The notes beneath the pieces are model-generated. The model was given only the letters and a program-made list of their open reading frames with translations. It was not told where the DNA came from and ran no database searches. Positions 32,630 through 32,650 of a stretch of DNA of 32,650 nucleotides are shown piece by piece; the stretch's first letter is position 1; each line of letters opens with the position of its first letter. The stretch is from Azolla pinnata. Taxonomy: Eukaryota; Streptophyta; Polypodiopsida; Salviniales; Salviniaceae. The position numbers and the translations under genes are program-made. The stretch lies in assembly GCA_037176905.1 (NCBI GenBank), contig JBBBWG010027268.1, positions 31,718 to 64,367 on the forward strand. The letters are read 5' to 3'.

Positions 32630-32650
32630 ACTTGCAATTTGTTTTAAATC

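Noticed and set aside
1-32650. tRNA, rRNA or known small RNA genes
   Set aside because: No tRNA A/B box pair with a cloverleaf and no rRNA-like stretch was recognised. A covariance-model search would be needed to exclude small RNAs.

Overview
This is nuclear DNA of a flowering plant. The evidence is four multi-domain genes of plant type, three of them with GT-AG introns at conserved codon phases, long leaders with candidate leader introns, (GA/TC)n runs near gene starts and telo-box motifs. One of the genes is a plant-specific BTB-TAZ protein. I cannot place the species. Nothing bacterial, viral or organellar was recognised, and no transposase, integrase or reverse-transcriptase reading frame was found.

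Layout. 1-640: a 46-bp GATC-rich minisatellite (about 8 copies) ending in an 18-G run. About 640-4651 (+): a BTB/POZ plus TAZ-domain gene closest to BT4, with five coding exons and a probable leader intron. 5132-5957: a tandem array with a 177-bp unit that carries a stem-loop. 6366-6554: a CTT run and an exact 62-bp duplication. 7200-8760: two nested arrays (about 63 bp with telo-boxes, then about 122-135 bp with GCCCA boxes) that run up to the leader of the next gene. 8800-14689 (+): an LMBR1-like (LIMR family) multipass membrane protein with 14 coding exons. 14690-17400: intergenic space between two converging genes. 17708-18862 (-): an intronless F-box coding region of the At2g27310/At2g36090 type with a hydrophobic C-terminal tail, and an inferred leader intron reaching 19713. 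20021-21240: a very large block of simple sequence, (TC)n, CATG-rich and (CAT/CAC)n, which flips strand and flips back. 21240-24290: AT-rich sequence without a recognised gene. 24313-31376 (-): a 19-exon alpha-kleisin of the REC8/SYN1 (meiotic cohesin) type, reconstructed by hand from short exons. Its leader and upstream region, rich in TTGCAG motifs, fill the rest up to a terminal (TC)n run.

The four genes are not an operon or an obvious cluster. They act in unrelated processes: ubiquitin-linked transcriptional regulation, a membrane receptor-like protein, SCF substrate choice and chromosome cohesion. The strongest unexpected signal is the kleisin. Its N-terminal domain is well conserved, but the best candidate for the last exon of its C-terminal winged helix joins one base out of frame and has lost the usual YGDI-like ending. 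It may be a decaying or diverged REC8 copy, or the assembly may hold an error there. The second is the repeat array whose units multiply promoter-like motifs directly in front of the LMBR1-like gene.
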